Assembly (NCBI GenBank): GCA_012519615.1
Contig: JAAYPW010000097.1
Location: 1 to 37,628, forward strand
From: Fusobacteriota bacterium
GTDB lineage: Bacteria > Fusobacteriota > Fusobacteriia > Fusobacteriales > JAAYPW01
Direction: 5' to 3'
DNA length: 37,628 nucleotides
Below, one piece after another: positions 1 to 10,527 of this stretch. Numbering within the stretch: position 1 is the stretch's first letter; each line of letters starts with the position of its first letter. The notes beneath the pieces were generated by a model. That model had not been told where the DNA came from. It ran no database searches and worked only from the letters and a program-made list of their open reading frames with translations. Position numbers and translations under genes: made by a program.

Positions 1-1596
1 AGATATCTTTTAATATTAAGTAAAGATAATAAAGAAAAAATTAAAGTGGAAGCACAGCAATCAATATTTATTTTGTTAGAAAAAATAGATGTAAATGAAA
101 CAAATGACGATATTGAAAATGTATTGGAGTATTTAGAAGAAGAGTTAAGCCGAAATGATATTAAAAAAATATCTATTTTAATTAAAATGCTTTTAAAATT
201 TAAAGAGATTGGTGCAAGTAAAATTGTACAAGATGTTATCAATAAAAATAGCACAAGAGATATCTATTTTAAACTGCTAAACGAGATAAAAAATAACGAA
301 AAAATCTATATAATTATGGAAATGCTTAATTCAAAAATACCTGAAATAAAAGAGATGGGAATAAAACTATTAAAAAATTTTAAAGTTGAAAATGTTTTTT
401 TTAATGAAGTAGAAAAATCATTAGGTAAATATATTGTAGAAAATAAAAATTTTTTTCATCAAAAAGAAAAAAATGCAATTATATCATTTATCATAAGTAA
501 TAATTTATTGGAAAAAAACATAGAAAAATTAAATTCCGATATTTCAATTGAAAGAAAGTATGCTGTAGAAATTATTGGTATGATTGAAGAAGCTAAAATT
601 TATAAATTAATAATAAATATGAGAAAAGATCCAGATATATCAGTAAGGTTAAGCGTTATAGAAGTTTTAGCTTCAAAATCTAACGAAAACTTTTTAAATG
701 TTTATGAAGAGATGCTAGACGATCCAGATGAAAATATTCAAAAAAAAGCACTAGAATCAATATCAAATATAGATACAGAAGAGGCAAATTTGGTTTTGCA
801 TAATGCGATGACTCATACAAATATCAACATTAGAAATCAAGTTTCGATGCTTTTAGCAAGAGATACAATATCAAAGTATATATCTTCATTTGATAAATTA
901 GATGTGAAAAACAAGAAAAAAATTGCATTAGTTTTAGAAAAAATGGATGGGGATATTGAAAGCTTATTTTTAAAAAAAATGAAAAGTATCGATGCAAATG
1001 AAAGAAAAAAAATAATAGAGATTATTGAATATGTGGAAAATCAATCTAAATATAAAGAAGCAATATTAGTTGCAATGAAAGATCCTGAATCCACAATAAG
1101 GGCTAAAATTGCTAATATTCTAAAAAATATTAAAGATAAAGATGTTTTATTAGGAATGCTTAAACTATTAAATGATCCAGATAAAAGAGTAAGAGCAAAC
1201 ATAATTGAAACTTTTGGTAAAATTAATAATAAAACAGCAATAAAATTAATAATTCCTTATTTAGAAGATATGGATAATAGGGTAAAAGCTAATTCTATTA
1301 TAGGATTATATCATATGGGTTATATAGATGCTTTAAATAATTTAAATGAGATGCTATTTAGTGATTCAGAAAAAATGAGAGCAAGTGGAATATATATAAT
1401 AAGAGAGTTAAAATTATATGATAAAATACAGCTTGTAAGTAACATGACATCTGATAAATCAGAATTAGTTAAGGTGAATTTAATTAAATTATTTTATGAA
1501 GCAGGGGAAATTGCAAGGATAAAAGTTTTCTTAAAAGATATAAATGGAAAAGTTTTTGAAACAGCAAAAGAGTATCTAAATAAAGGTAGTGATTAA
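1..1596 (+). CDS. HEAT-repeat domain protein, 5' end truncated by the window (frame is open to base 1)
   Basis: ORF in frame 1 is open to position 1 (RYLLILSKDNKEKIKVEAQQ...); repeated DPD..VR/K.A.......D helical-repeat motifs. Confidence 0.8.
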   Translation, partial: RYLLILSKDNKEKIKVEAQQSIFILLEKIDVNETNDDIENVLEYLEEELSRNDIKKISILIKMLLKFKEIGASKIVQDVINKNSTRDIYFKLLNEIKNNEKIYIIMEMLNSKIPEIKEMGIKLLKNFKVENVFFNEVEKSLGKYIVENKNFFHQKEKNAIISFIISNNLLEKNIEKLNSDISIERKYAVEIIGMIEEAKIYKLIINMRKDPDISVRLSVIEVLASKSNENFLNVYEEMLDDPDENIQKKALESISNIDTEEANLVLHNAMTHTNINIRNQVSMLLARDTISKYISSFDKLDVKNKKKIALVLEKMDGDIESLFLKKMKSIDANERKKIIEIIEYVENQSKYKEAILVAMKDPESTIRAKIANILKNIKDKDVLLGMLKLLNDPDKRVRANIIETFGKINNKTAIKLIIPYLEDMDNRVKANSIIGLYHMGYIDALNNLNEMLFSDSEKMRASGIYIIRELKLYDKIQLVSNMTSDKSELVKVNLIKLFYEAGEIARIKVFLKDINGKVFETAKEYLNKGSD

Positions 1597-1597
1597 T

Positions 1598-2002
1598 ATG
1601 AGTTATACAATATACGATGTATTAGAAGGATTAACAAGAAAAAGTAATCCCAATGCAATATATCAAGTGATTTTATTAATAGTACTTGTTCTTCTTTTTA
1701 TATTAGCGTCAAATTATTATGCAAATAGACCAAAACTTTTAAAAAGAAAACAGGATGATGAGGTCTTTGATTATATTTTAAAATTAAAAAAAATTGATTC
1801 TGTAGAGTTACATTTAATAAAAACATTAATAAAAAGATATGATATTAAAGATAAGTACAACATACTTATAATGGAAGGAAAATTTCAAAAATACATAGAT
1901 ATGGAGATAATGAATATAGAACAGAGTATAATGCCCGAAAAGGAAAAAGAAACTATGATTGAAAGTTACAATAAATTGAAAAGAAAAATTTTTGACAATT
2001 AG
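1598..2002 (+). CDS. Small membrane protein with one N-terminal TM segment, unknown function
   Basis: SD aaaggtagtg upstream of ATG 1598; hydrophobic segment VILLIVLVLLFILASNYY. Confidence 0.7.
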   Translation: MSYTIYDVLEGLTRKSNPNAIYQVILLIVLVLLFILASNYYANRPKLLKRKQDDEVFDYILKLKKIDSVELHLIKTLIKRYDIKDKYNILIMEGKFQKYIDMEIMNIEQSIMPEKEKETMIESYNKLKRKIFDN

Positions 2003-2066
2003 CTATAACTATGATACATTAATATTATAGAAGGGAATGAAAAAATTGAAGAAAGGAGGGTTTAAA

Positions 2067-2537
2067 ATGAGTGCAATAGTAAATAAAATAGCGAATTTTA
2101 TAGGGTTTGATATGGAAGAGGATGTAGACTATATGGAAGTAAATGAGAAACAAGAAGAAAAAGTTGTTAAATTTAATGAATTGAGAAATAAAAAGAACCA
2201 ACAAAAAATTTACACTCAAGAAGTTTTTGAATACGTTTTACTACATTTAAAATCTTATGAAGATGTAACAAGAATAGCTGATGAAATAAAAGCTAATAAA
2301 ATGGTTACTTTTAATTTAGCTGGATTAGAATTTGAAACAGCAAGACGAGTTTTAGATTTTATAAGTGGTGTTGCGTACTATTCACAAGCTAATATTAGTA
2401 AAGTAAGTGATCATGCTTTTACAGCTGCACCAAAATATATTAAAATTAGTAATGAACTTCCTGTGAAAGAGTCTGGAAATGAAATTTTAGATAAAAAAAG
2501 AAATACTTCTGAAGAAGAGATAGTTAGAGGAAAATAA
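2067..2537 (+). CDS. sepF: Cell division protein SepF
   Basis: SD aaggagg 8 nt before ATG 2067; SepF-like N-terminal amphipathic segment and core (FEYVLLHLKSYEDVTRIADEIKANKMVTFNLAGLEFETARRVLDFISGVAYY). The ORF-track start at 2037 includes the SD and is probably too far upstream. Confidence 0.88.
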   Translation: MSAIVNKIANFIGFDMEEDVDYMEVNEKQEEKVVKFNELRNKKNQQKIYTQEVFEYVLLHLKSYEDVTRIADEIKANKMVTFNLAGLEFETARRVLDFISGVAYYSQANISKVSDHAFTAAPKYIKISNELPVKESGNEILDKKRNTSEEEIVRGK

Positions 2538-2584
2538 AAAATGTGTGATTCTATTTTTATAAATAGAATCGCACATTTTTTTTA
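2536..2584 (+). terminator. Rho-independent terminator after sepF
   Basis: AAAAATGTGTGATTCTATTTTTATAAATAGAATCGCACATTTTTTTT: long stem followed by U tract. Confidence 0.85.
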
Positions 2585-2702
2585 TTTTAAAATATATAAT
2601 TTCTACATAAAATATATATTAAATAAAAATAATTTATTGATAGAACATAAAAAAATAAGATACACTTACTTGTTATATATATAATTATAAAAAGGAGTGT
2701 AA

Positions 2703-2784
2703 ATGAAAACAGAAAATCGTTAGTATTACTTTAATTATTTTAAGTTTATTATTTATTTTTTCATGTAAAAAGCATAATAACTAA
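2703..2784 (+). pseudogene. Frameshifted lipoprotein signal-peptide remnant
   Basis: SD aaaaggagtg then ATG 2703; the next frame encodes IVSITLIILSLLFIFSCKKHNN* with lipobox-like FIFSC but no in-frame start. Confidence 0.5.
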
Positions 2785-2940
2785 GAAAACTAAAATATAG
2801 TAATGGATATATATCGTATCTCAATAGAGTTAAATGATGGTAGAATAAAATAGGAGATGCAAAATAAAGAGAATTGAGAAAATTAAAAAAATAGATAGCA
2901 ATAATAGAAGATGGTAAAAGATAATAAAAAATGAAAAACT

Positions 2941-3174
2941 ATGAAACTAACACATATACTATTAATAATACTTCTTCTAACTGGTTGTATATTTAGCAAA
3001 TTTGATGATATAAATAAAGAATACTTACACAGTAAAAGTAAATACTCCTTTATTAATACAAAAATACGAAAACCGGAAAAATATTAACCTGGTTATAATT
3101 CGATATATCATGAAAATAATATAATAATTGCAGCAGAATTTAATTCTATATATAATCTTAGAATCACATCCTAA
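2941..3174 (+). pseudogene. Small lipoprotein gene interrupted by an in-frame stop (or a 48-aa lipoprotein)
   Basis: MKLTHILLIILLLTGCIFSKFDDINKEYLHSKSKYSFINTKIRKPEKY* (2941-3087); same frame continues PGYNSIYHENNIIIAAEFNSIYNLRITS* to 3174, immediately followed by a terminator. Confidence 0.55.
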
Positions 3175-3214
3175 ATCCTTCTTCTAATTTTTTAGGAGAA
3201 GGATTTTTTATTTA
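3174..3214 (+). terminator. Rho-independent terminator
   Basis: AATCCTTCTTCTAATTTTTTAGGAGAAGGATTTTTTATTT: about 13/14 paired stem plus U tract. Confidence 0.8.
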
Positions 3215-3677
3215 AGTTATGTTTTTTATTTTATAATTGTATCAATACATACGTTGGAAAGAATCTTACTCTTAAGTATTATTTCATAATTCTCTATAAA
3301 TTATATTTTACTACAAAAATCGAAGGTTTTCATATTTTTATTTCATTATGATTTTTATCCTATCATGTTATTAAAACAATCTCTTTTGTCAAAACAAGAA
3401 TAAACTGTTGCTTTAGTAACGAATAGGATTAAATGAGGTAAATTTGGACATATTTAATTAGTAGGAGTTATTATAGCTCTATAACTGGTGATAAATTTAC
3501 CATTAAATATTTTAAATAAAATAAATCTAATTCAGAAAACATGTATTAGATTTATACAAAAAATTATTTAATGTTAAGTATTACCAAAATAAATTATGTG
3601 TTATGCAATAAAAACAACGCTGTAGAAATAATATTTTAATATATATATGCCGTATTTGAATCAATATAAAAAAAAAG

Positions 3678-3706
3678 TTGACATTTTAAGTAAAATCCTA
3701 TATTAT
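3678..3706 (+). promoter_or_regulatory. Sigma-70-type promoter for alaS operon
   Basis: TTGACA, 17 bp, TATTAT, followed by SD aaagggg and ATG 3742. Confidence 0.75.
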
Positions 3707-3741
3707 ATAAAGGATAGAATATAATAAGAAAGGGGTAAAAA

Positions 3742-6342
3742 ATGCTTTCTGGAAACGAAATTAGAAAAAAATATTTAGAGTTTTTTAAAAACAAAAACCA
3801 TAAAATATATGAGAGTGCATCGCTAATTCCTGATGACCCTACAATGTTACTTACAATAGCAGGAATGGTTCCATTTAAACCATTTTTTATGGGCAAAAAA
3901 GAACCAATTTATAAAAGAGCTGCTTCAAGTCAAAAATGTATGAGAACAAACGACTTGGAAAATGTTGGGCGTACTGCAAGACATCATACTTTTTTTGAAA
4001 TGTTAGGAAACTTCTCATTTGGGGATTATTTTAAAGAAGAGGCTATAGAATGGGCCTGGGAATTTATTACTGTGGAATTAGGTTTACCTAAAGAGAAATT
4101 ATGGGTATCTGTATATAAAGAAGATGATGAAAGTGTAAAAATTTGGAACGAAAAAATAGGTGTTCCTTTGGAAAGAATAGTAAAACTAGGTGAAAAAGAT
4201 AACTTTTGGATGGCAGGTCCAACTGGTTCATGCGGTCCTTGTAGCGAAATTCATATAGATTTAGGAGAGGAATATTCTTGTAAGAAACCAACTTGTCAAT
4301 TAGGATGCGACTGTGATAGATATTTAGAAATATGGAACCTTGTGTTTACTGAGTATAATAAATTAGAAGATGGTACTTTAGAACCATTACCTAAAAAAAA
4401 TATAGATACAGGAATGGGATTAGAAAGAATTGCTGCAGTTATGCAAAAAGTAGGTAGCAATTTTGATACAGATTTATTACGCCCAATAGTAGAGGAAATA
4501 GGTAGAGTAACAGGACATAAATATAAAGAAGATGCAGATGTAGATTTCTCTTTAAGAGTAATTGCAGATCATATTAGAGCAATTACATTTATGGTAGGAG
4601 ATGGCGTATTACCTTCTAATGATGGACGTGGATATGTATTAAGAAGAATATTGCGTAGAGCCTCTAGACATGGGAAATTATTAAAATATAATGAACTTTT
4701 TTTATATAAACTTGTAGATAAAGTTGTAGAAATTATGGGAGAACATTATGTTGAGATAAAAGAAAAACAAGAACATATTAAAAAAGTTATATTACGTGAA
4801 GAGCAAAAATTTATAGAAACGCTTGATCAGGGAATTTCCATTGCAAATGAGGAGATTAAAAAAATAAAATCTGAAAATAAAAATAAGATGGATGCAGAAA
4901 TTGTATTTAAACTTTACGGTACGTACGGATTTCCTTATGAATTAACTGAAGAGATATGTAAAGAAAATGATATTTTAATCTCGTTTGATGAATTTCAAGA
5001 GAAACTTGAAGAGGAAAAAATAAGAGCGAGAAATTCACGTGAAGTAATAAAAGAAAAAGTCGAAGATAGCTTTATTGAAGATTTTTACAAAGAACACGGT
5101 GAAACAAAATTTGAGGGTTATGAAAAAGATAAAACAACAGGTAAAATCCTTTTTCTTGAAGAGGAATCAGAAAATAGATATGAAGTTATATTTGATAATA
5201 CAGTATTTTATGCAGAATCTGGTGGACAAATATATGATACTGGGATAATACATGGTGATTCATTTAAAGGGAATGTAGTGTCTGTGTATAAAAAAAGAGA
5301 TATATTTATCCATAAATTAGAACTTACATCTGGAATAATAGAAAAAGATATGGTAGTAAATTTAGAGATAGATTTGGATAGACGTAATAGTATAAAAAGA
5401 AATCATACAGCAACTCATTTATTGCATAAAGCACTTATAGAAGAAATAGGAAGTCATGTGCAACAAGCTGGTTCTATGGTTAATGAAGATCGTTTAAGAT
5501 TTGACTTCAGTCATTATGAAGGGATAAAACCATCTGAATTAGAGGAAATAGAAAAAAATGTAAATAAAAAAATATTTGAAAATATAGAATTAACAAAAAA
5601 TATTATGGATATTGAAACTGCAAAATCAAAAGGTGCTATGGCATTATTTGGTGATAAATATGGTGAAGTTGTTCGTGTTGTAGAAGTACCAGGATATTCA
5701 ATAGAGCTTTGTGGTGGAACACATGTAGATAGAACAGGAGAAATTGGACTATTTAAAATAATTACAGAAACAGGTATTGCAGCAGGGACAAGACGTATAG
5801 AAGCGATAACAGGATATAAAAGCTATGAATATGTAAATAGTATGTATAAAAACAATCAAAAAATAGCAGAATTATTAAAAACAGACATAGACAGTATTGT
5901 AGAAAAAAGTGAAAAAATCTCTGAAAATTTAAAGGAATTAAGTAAAGAAAATGAACAACTTAAAATGAAGTTAACAAATATAGAATCAGATAAATTTTTA
6001 TCAAAACCAGAAGTTGTTAATGGAGTTACTGTTATTGTTCAAGACTTTAAAGATAAAGATGCAAATTATTTAAGAACAATTGTAGATAAAGCTAAGGATA
6101 AATATGAATCTTGTATTGTAGCACTAGGTTCAGATAATGAAAATGCTTTATTTGTAGTGGGAGTATCTAAAGATCTTGTATCTAAAGGGATAAAAGCTGG
6201 AGATATTGTAAAAGAAGCTGCAACAATAGCTGGTGGAAATGGTGGTGGAAGACCAGATTTTGCACAAGCTGGTGGGAAACAAGGGAATAAAGTTATTGAA
6301 GCTTTAAATCATATTAAAAAATTAATTAACGGGAAAATATGA
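3742..6342 (+). CDS. alaS: Alanine--tRNA ligase
   Basis: Full-length AlaRS signatures (TIAGMVPFKPFFMGKKEP, RHHTFFEMLGNFSFGDYFKEEAI, HTATHLLHKAL, CGGTHV). Confidence 0.98.
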   Translation: MLSGNEIRKKYLEFFKNKNHKIYESASLIPDDPTMLLTIAGMVPFKPFFMGKKEPIYKRAASSQKCMRTNDLENVGRTARHHTFFEMLGNFSFGDYFKEEAIEWAWEFITVELGLPKEKLWVSVYKEDDESVKIWNEKIGVPLERIVKLGEKDNFWMAGPTGSCGPCSEIHIDLGEEYSCKKPTCQLGCDCDRYLEIWNLVFTEYNKLEDGTLEPLPKKNIDTGMGLERIAAVMQKVGSNFDTDLLRPIVEEIGRVTGHKYKEDADVDFSLRVIADHIRAITFMVGDGVLPSNDGRGYVLRRILRRASRHGKLLKYNELFLYKLVDKVVEIMGEHYVEIKEKQEHIKKVILREEQKFIETLDQGISIANEEIKKIKSENKNKMDAEIVFKLYGTYGFPYELTEEICKENDILISFDEFQEKLEEEKIRARNSREVIKEKVEDSFIEDFYKEHGETKFEGYEKDKTTGKILFLEEESENRYEVIFDNTVFYAESGGQIYDTGIIHGDSFKGNVVSVYKKRDIFIHKLELTSGIIEKDMVVNLEIDLDRRNSIKRNHTATHLLHKALIEEIGSHVQQAGSMVNEDRLRFDFSHYEGIKPSELEEIEKNVNKKIFENIELTKNIMDIETAKSKGAMALFGDKYGEVVRVVEVPGYSIELCGGTHVDRTGEIGLFKIITETGIAAGTRRIEAITGYKSYEYVNSMYKNNQKIAELLKTDIDSIVEKSEKISENLKELSKENEQLKMKLTNIESDKFLSKPEVVNGVTVIVQDFKDKDANYLRTIVDKAKDKYESCIVALGSDNENALFVVGVSKDLVSKGIKAGDIVKEAATIAGGNGGGRPDFAQAGGKQGNKVIEALNHIKKLINGKI

Positions 6343-6767
6343 GTAGAGTATTAGGACTTGATATAGGTGATGTTAGAATAGGTGTATCAATGTCAGATAA
6401 ACTAGGAATTATAGCATCTCCTTTGGAAGTTATAAATAGAAAAAAAATTAATTCAAAAGATAGGATAGCAGATATAGTAAAAGAAAATGATGTTGAAAAA
6501 ATTATCTATGGACTACCTATAAGCTTAGATGGAAGTGAAAAAATCCAAGCAAAAAAAGTAAAAAAATATATAAAAGAATTAAAAAAAATAATAAATATTG
6601 AGTATGAAGCAGTAGACGAAAGATATAGCACAGTGTCAGCTGATAATATGCTAAATACATTTACAAAGAAAGATGCTATGGAGAAAAGAAAAATCGTAGA
6701 TAAAGTTGCTGCAACTATTATACTACAGACATATTTAGATATGAATAATAAAAGGAGGTTACAATGA
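6339..6767 (+). CDS. ruvX: YqgF/RuvX family putative Holliday junction resolvase
   Basis: LGLDIGDVRIGVSMSD, IIYGLPISLDGSE, DERYSTVSA motifs; overlaps alaS stop. Confidence 0.93.
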   Translation: MSRVLGLDIGDVRIGVSMSDKLGIIASPLEVINRKKINSKDRIADIVKENDVEKIIYGLPISLDGSEKIQAKKVKKYIKELKKIINIEYEAVDERYSTVSADNMLNTFTKKDAMEKRKIVDKVAATIILQTYLDMNNKRRLQ

Positions 6768-8035
6768 AAAAAGGTAGTGGAAAATTAATACTAGTTATTT
6801 TAGTGTTATTATTTTCAGCAGGTTTTGTATTTTTAAACAACGTTGATTTTCAAGTACTAAAAAATGAGATGAGATTTACAAGAATTAAAGGAAAAGATAT
6901 GATTAGACAAGGTTTAGACTTAAAAGGTGGGGTATACGCCATATTTGAAGCAAAACCAACAGCAGATGTAAAAGAGATAACACCAGAAGCGATGGAAAGA
7001 TTAATTGAAGTAATGGATAGAAGAGTAAACGGACTTGGAGTATCTGAGGCAAATGTTCAAAAAATAGGAGAAAATAGAATTGTTATAGAATTACCAGGGT
7101 ATGATAATCCTGAAGAAGCCTTAGAATTAATAGGTAAAACAGCATTACTAGAATTTAAATTAAAAAAACCAGATGGTTCTTTAGGTGAAACAGAATTCAC
7201 AGGAAGTCTATTAACAAGAGCAGAGGTATCTTATGATATGGGTTCACCTGTAATAAGTTTTTCTCTTAATCAAGAGGGAGCTGAAAAATTTGCAGAGTTA
7301 ACAAGAAAAAATATTGGGAAAAAATTAGCAATTGTATTAGATGGTGTTGAACAGATGGCACCTCAAATAAATTCTGCAATTACAGGTGGTTCTGGTACAA
7401 TTAGTGGAAGTTACACGTATAAAGAAGCACAAAGTGTAGCGAGTCTTCTAAATGCAGGGGCATTACCTATAAACGTAGAGGTTATAGAAACAAGAGTAGT
7501 GGGAGCTACATTAGGACAAGACTCTATTGATAAAAGCTTAAAAGCTGGATATATTTCTATAGTGTTAGTAATGATCTTTATGGTTATAGCGTATAGAATG
7601 GCTGGCTTTGTTGCAAACCTTGCACTTATATGTTTCGGATTAGTAACATTTGGATTACTTAATTTTTTCGATGCTACACTTACTTTACCAGGGATAGCTG
7701 GGTTTATATTATCAGTGGGAATGGCTGTTGATGCAAATGTAATTATATTTGAAAGAATAAGAGAAGAATTAAAAGATGGAGTTGGAGTTACAAAAGCTGT
7801 AGATTTAGGATTTGAAAGAGCTATGAGTGCTATTATGGATTCGAACGTAACTACCTTATTAATAATGTTAGTGCTATTTGTATTAGGAACAGGACCAGTA
7901 AAAGGATTTGCTGTAATATTGACAATAGGGGTAATTGCAAGTTTATTTACTGCTGTGTTAGTTACAAAAATGATACTAAAAAGATTCTTATCAATGTTTA
8001 ATAATAAAAACATAAGCTTATTTTTTAGAGTGTAA
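6764..8035 (+). CDS. secD: Protein translocase subunit SecD
   Basis: GLDLKGGVYAIFEA, DRRVNGLGVSEANVQ, GFILSVGMAVDANVIIFERIREEL. Confidence 0.96.
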   Translation: MKKGSGKLILVILVLLFSAGFVFLNNVDFQVLKNEMRFTRIKGKDMIRQGLDLKGGVYAIFEAKPTADVKEITPEAMERLIEVMDRRVNGLGVSEANVQKIGENRIVIELPGYDNPEEALELIGKTALLEFKLKKPDGSLGETEFTGSLLTRAEVSYDMGSPVISFSLNQEGAEKFAELTRKNIGKKLAIVLDGVEQMAPQINSAITGGSGTISGSYTYKEAQSVASLLNAGALPINVEVIETRVVGATLGQDSIDKSLKAGYISIVLVMIFMVIAYRMAGFVANLALICFGLVTFGLLNFFDATLTLPGIAGFILSVGMAVDANVIIFERIREELKDGVGVTKAVDLGFERAMSAIMDSNVTTLLIMLVLFVLGTGPVKGFAVILTIGVIASLFTAVLVTKMILKRFLSMFNNKNISLFFRV

Positions 8036-8050
8036 AAGGGAGGAATAAAA

Positions 8051-8968
8051 TTGAAATTAAATATAATAAAAAATATTCCGATTTCGTTAAGTATATCAGC
8101 GATTCTTGTAATTATATCACTTGCGTTGATATTTGGAAAAGGATTTAACTACGGTATAGATTTTGCCGGTGGGAATATGTTTCAAATAGAATTTAAATTA
8201 GAAAAAGCAGAAGAATTTAGAATAGAAGATTTAAATGTTGCGTTAGATATAATTGCAAAAGATATACCTCAATTAGAAGATACAAAAAGAAAAGTACAGG
8301 TTGAGGAGGGAAAAGCAGTTGTTATAATAAGAACAACTGAGATGAGCGATGAAGAGCAAAAAAGTTTCTTAACTTCTTTAAGTAGTGAATATAATGAATT
8401 TGAAATTCTATCTTCTGAAAAAGTAGGAGCAAGTATAGGGAAAGAGTTAAAAACAAAATCGCTATGGTCACTAGTATTTGGTTGTATTATAATATTAGTG
8501 TATATAAGAATTAGATTTTCAAACTTATCTTTCGGTATCTCATCAGTTATAGCTCTTACACATGACATTATTATATCAGCAGGGGTAATTGCGTTTTTAG
8601 GTTATGAAATTGACACTCCGTTTATAGCGGCAATTCTTACCATTCTAGGATACTCTATTAATGCAACAATAGTTATATTTGATAGAGTAAGAGAAAATAC
8701 TAGAAAATTAACGGCTAGTACATTTGGAGAGATAATGGATATTAGCGTTAATCAAACACTAACAAGATCAATCAATACTTCATTAACGACGTTTTTAGCA
8801 ATATTAGCTTTACTTTTATTCGGTGGAGCTACATTAAGAACATTTGTAACTACATTAGCTGTAGGTGTTGTAATAGGTACATTTTCATCAATCTTTTTAG
8901 CAAGTTCACTTGCATATTTATTAGAAGTTAGAAAAATAAATAAAAAGAAAGCTGAAATAGAAGGATAA
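8051..8968 (+). CDS. secF: Protein translocase subunit SecF (TTG start)
   Basis: GIDFAGGNMFQIEF; LTILGYSINATIVIFDRVREN; SD agggagg before TTG 8051. Confidence 0.96.
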   Translation: MKLNIIKNIPISLSISAILVIISLALIFGKGFNYGIDFAGGNMFQIEFKLEKAEEFRIEDLNVALDIIAKDIPQLEDTKRKVQVEEGKAVVIIRTTEMSDEEQKSFLTSLSSEYNEFEILSSEKVGASIGKELKTKSLWSLVFGCIIILVYIRIRFSNLSFGISSVIALTHDIIISAGVIAFLGYEIDTPFIAAILTILGYSINATIVIFDRVRENTRKLTASTFGEIMDISVNQTLTRSINTSLTTFLAILALLLFGGATLRTFVTTLAVGVVIGTFSSIFLASSLAYLLEVRKINKKKAEIEG

Positions 8969-8998
8969 TATTAAGTAGAAAAATATAACTTAATATTA
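8966..8998 (+). other. Perfect 11-bp inverted repeat overlapping the secF stop codon
   Basis: TAATATTAAGT - agaaaaatata - ACTTAATATTA; no downstream U tract. Confidence 0.6.
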
Positions 8999-9097
8999 CC
9001 ATAAAAATAAATTAACATATAATAATAGATTATTATTTATCCTTATTATTAGATAATGTAAATAATAAAATAAGATTATATTAAGGGGTGAGTGCTA

Positions 9098-9304
9098 ATG
9101 AGATACGATGCAGAGGTTATTGGACAAAATGCAGGGATAATATGGAGAAACTTATCGGAAAAAGGTGAACTTAATATTACAGGTCTTGAAAAAAGCGCAG
9201 AGCTTAAAAAAGAGGATATTCTACTAGCTTTAGGTTGGCTGTATAAAGAAGATAAAATAGCAAGTAAGCAGGTAGGAAAAGGGATAAAATTTTATTTGAA
9301 ATAA
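9098..9304 (+). CDS. Small winged-helix domain protein (DUF2582-like)
   Basis: Short wHTH protein ENAGIIWRNLSEKGELNITGLEKSAELKKEDILLALGWLYKEDKI-like pattern; SD ttaaggggtg before ATG 9098. Confidence 0.75.
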   Translation: MRYDAEVIGQNAGIIWRNLSEKGELNITGLEKSAELKKEDILLALGWLYKEDKIASKQVGKGIKFYLK

Positions 9305-9412
9305 TAAACTGTTAATAGGGGATGCCATTGTATTCCCTATATCAGCTTTAATTTATTTAGTTAAATTGCGATTATTTAGATTATATAGAATATTAAAAAA
9401 AGGAAGATATAT

Positions 9413-10522
9413 ATGAGAGTATGGACTGAAATAGATTTTGATAAATTAAAACATAATGTTGATGAAATAAAAAAAATATCAAATAATAAAAAAATTATTG
9501 GAATTATAAAAGCAAATGCATATGGTCATGGTGCAATAGAAATTGCAAAAGAATTATCAATAAATGGGGTAAATCTTTTTGGAGTTGCATGTATTGATGA
9601 AGCAAAAGAGTTAATAAGAAATAATATAGATGGAGAAATTTTAATTTTAGGTTGCACTCCAATTGAGGAGTGGAATGATATTATTAAATACAATCTTTCT
9701 ATGACTATAGCATCATTTGATGAAATTTATGAACTTGAAAAACAAAAAATTCATCCAAAAGTTCATATTAAAATTGATACTGGCATGGGTAGAATAGGAT
9801 TTAATTATGAAAAAGCAAATGAGGCAATAACATATATAATTAATAATAAACTAGCTGAAATTGAAGGGATATTCACACATTTAGCTAGTTCTGAATGTGA
9901 TGAAAATTATACAAAAATGCAGATTGACAAATTTGAAAAAATTGCAGATAAATATCCAGATATAAAATATAAACATATTTTAAATAGTGCAGGAATTATA
10001 AATTATAAAAATAAATATAATGTAATAAGACCTGGGATAATTATGTATGGTATTACACCATTTGATAATGGTGATAAATATAATTTTAAACCAATATTAA
10101 AATATAAAAGTAAAATTATATTTATTAAAAAAATAGAAAAAGAGAGTAATATTAGTTATAATGGAATTTATACAGCGAAAAAAGATGAAATTATTGCTAC
10201 AGTTTCTGCTGGGTATGGTGATGGAATAAATAGAAAATTATCCAATATAGGAAAAGTAATTGTAAAAAATATTAAATGTGAAATAGTTGGTAGAGTTTGT
10301 ATGGACCAATTTATGATTAGAATACCTAAAGAATTATCTAATATAAAAATAGGTGAAGAGGTAACAATTATAGGGGATATAATAACTGCAAACGAGATAG
10401 CTAAATACGCAGATACAATACCATATGAAATTTTAACATCAATTAGTAATAGAGTACCTAGAGTTTATATAAAAAATGGAAAAATAATTCAAGAAAAATC
10501 ATTATTAGGAAGGAAGTTTTAA
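9413..10522 (+). CDS. alr: Alanine racemase
   Basis: IIGIIKANAYGHGA (PLP lysine motif), HIKIDTGMGRIGF, RVCMDQFMI, NRVPRVYI. Confidence 0.96.
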   Translation: MRVWTEIDFDKLKHNVDEIKKISNNKKIIGIIKANAYGHGAIEIAKELSINGVNLFGVACIDEAKELIRNNIDGEILILGCTPIEEWNDIIKYNLSMTIASFDEIYELEKQKIHPKVHIKIDTGMGRIGFNYEKANEAITYIINNKLAEIEGIFTHLASSECDENYTKMQIDKFEKIADKYPDIKYKHILNSAGIINYKNKYNVIRPGIIMYGITPFDNGDKYNFKPILKYKSKIIFIKKIEKESNISYNGIYTAKKDEIIATVSAGYGDGINRKLSNIGKVIVKNIKCEIVGRVCMDQFMIRIPKELSNIKIGEEVTIIGDIITANEIAKYADTIPYEILTSISNRVPRVYIKNGKIIQEKSLLGRKF

Positions 10523-10527
10523 TATAA

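Noticed and set aside
3215-3660. Possible degraded transposase or transporter remnant
   Set aside because: Short frames such as TVALVTNRIK and GVIIAL.LVINLPLNILN are too fragmentary to assign.
3636-3896. Minus-strand ORF overlapping alaS start
   Set aside because: Shadow ORF over alaS and its promoter.
7411-8013. 200-aa ORF antisense to secD
   Set aside because: Fully overlaps the well-supported secD frame; composition is a shadow of it.
8999-9080. Repetitive TTATTATT/AATAATA palindromes
   Set aside because: Simple AT-rich low complexity; not distinguishable from chance.
9315-9340. Hairpin ATAGGGGAT/ATTCCCTAT after the winged-helix gene
   Set aside because: 9-bp stem with one G.U pair but no clear U tract; a weak terminator is possible but unsupported.
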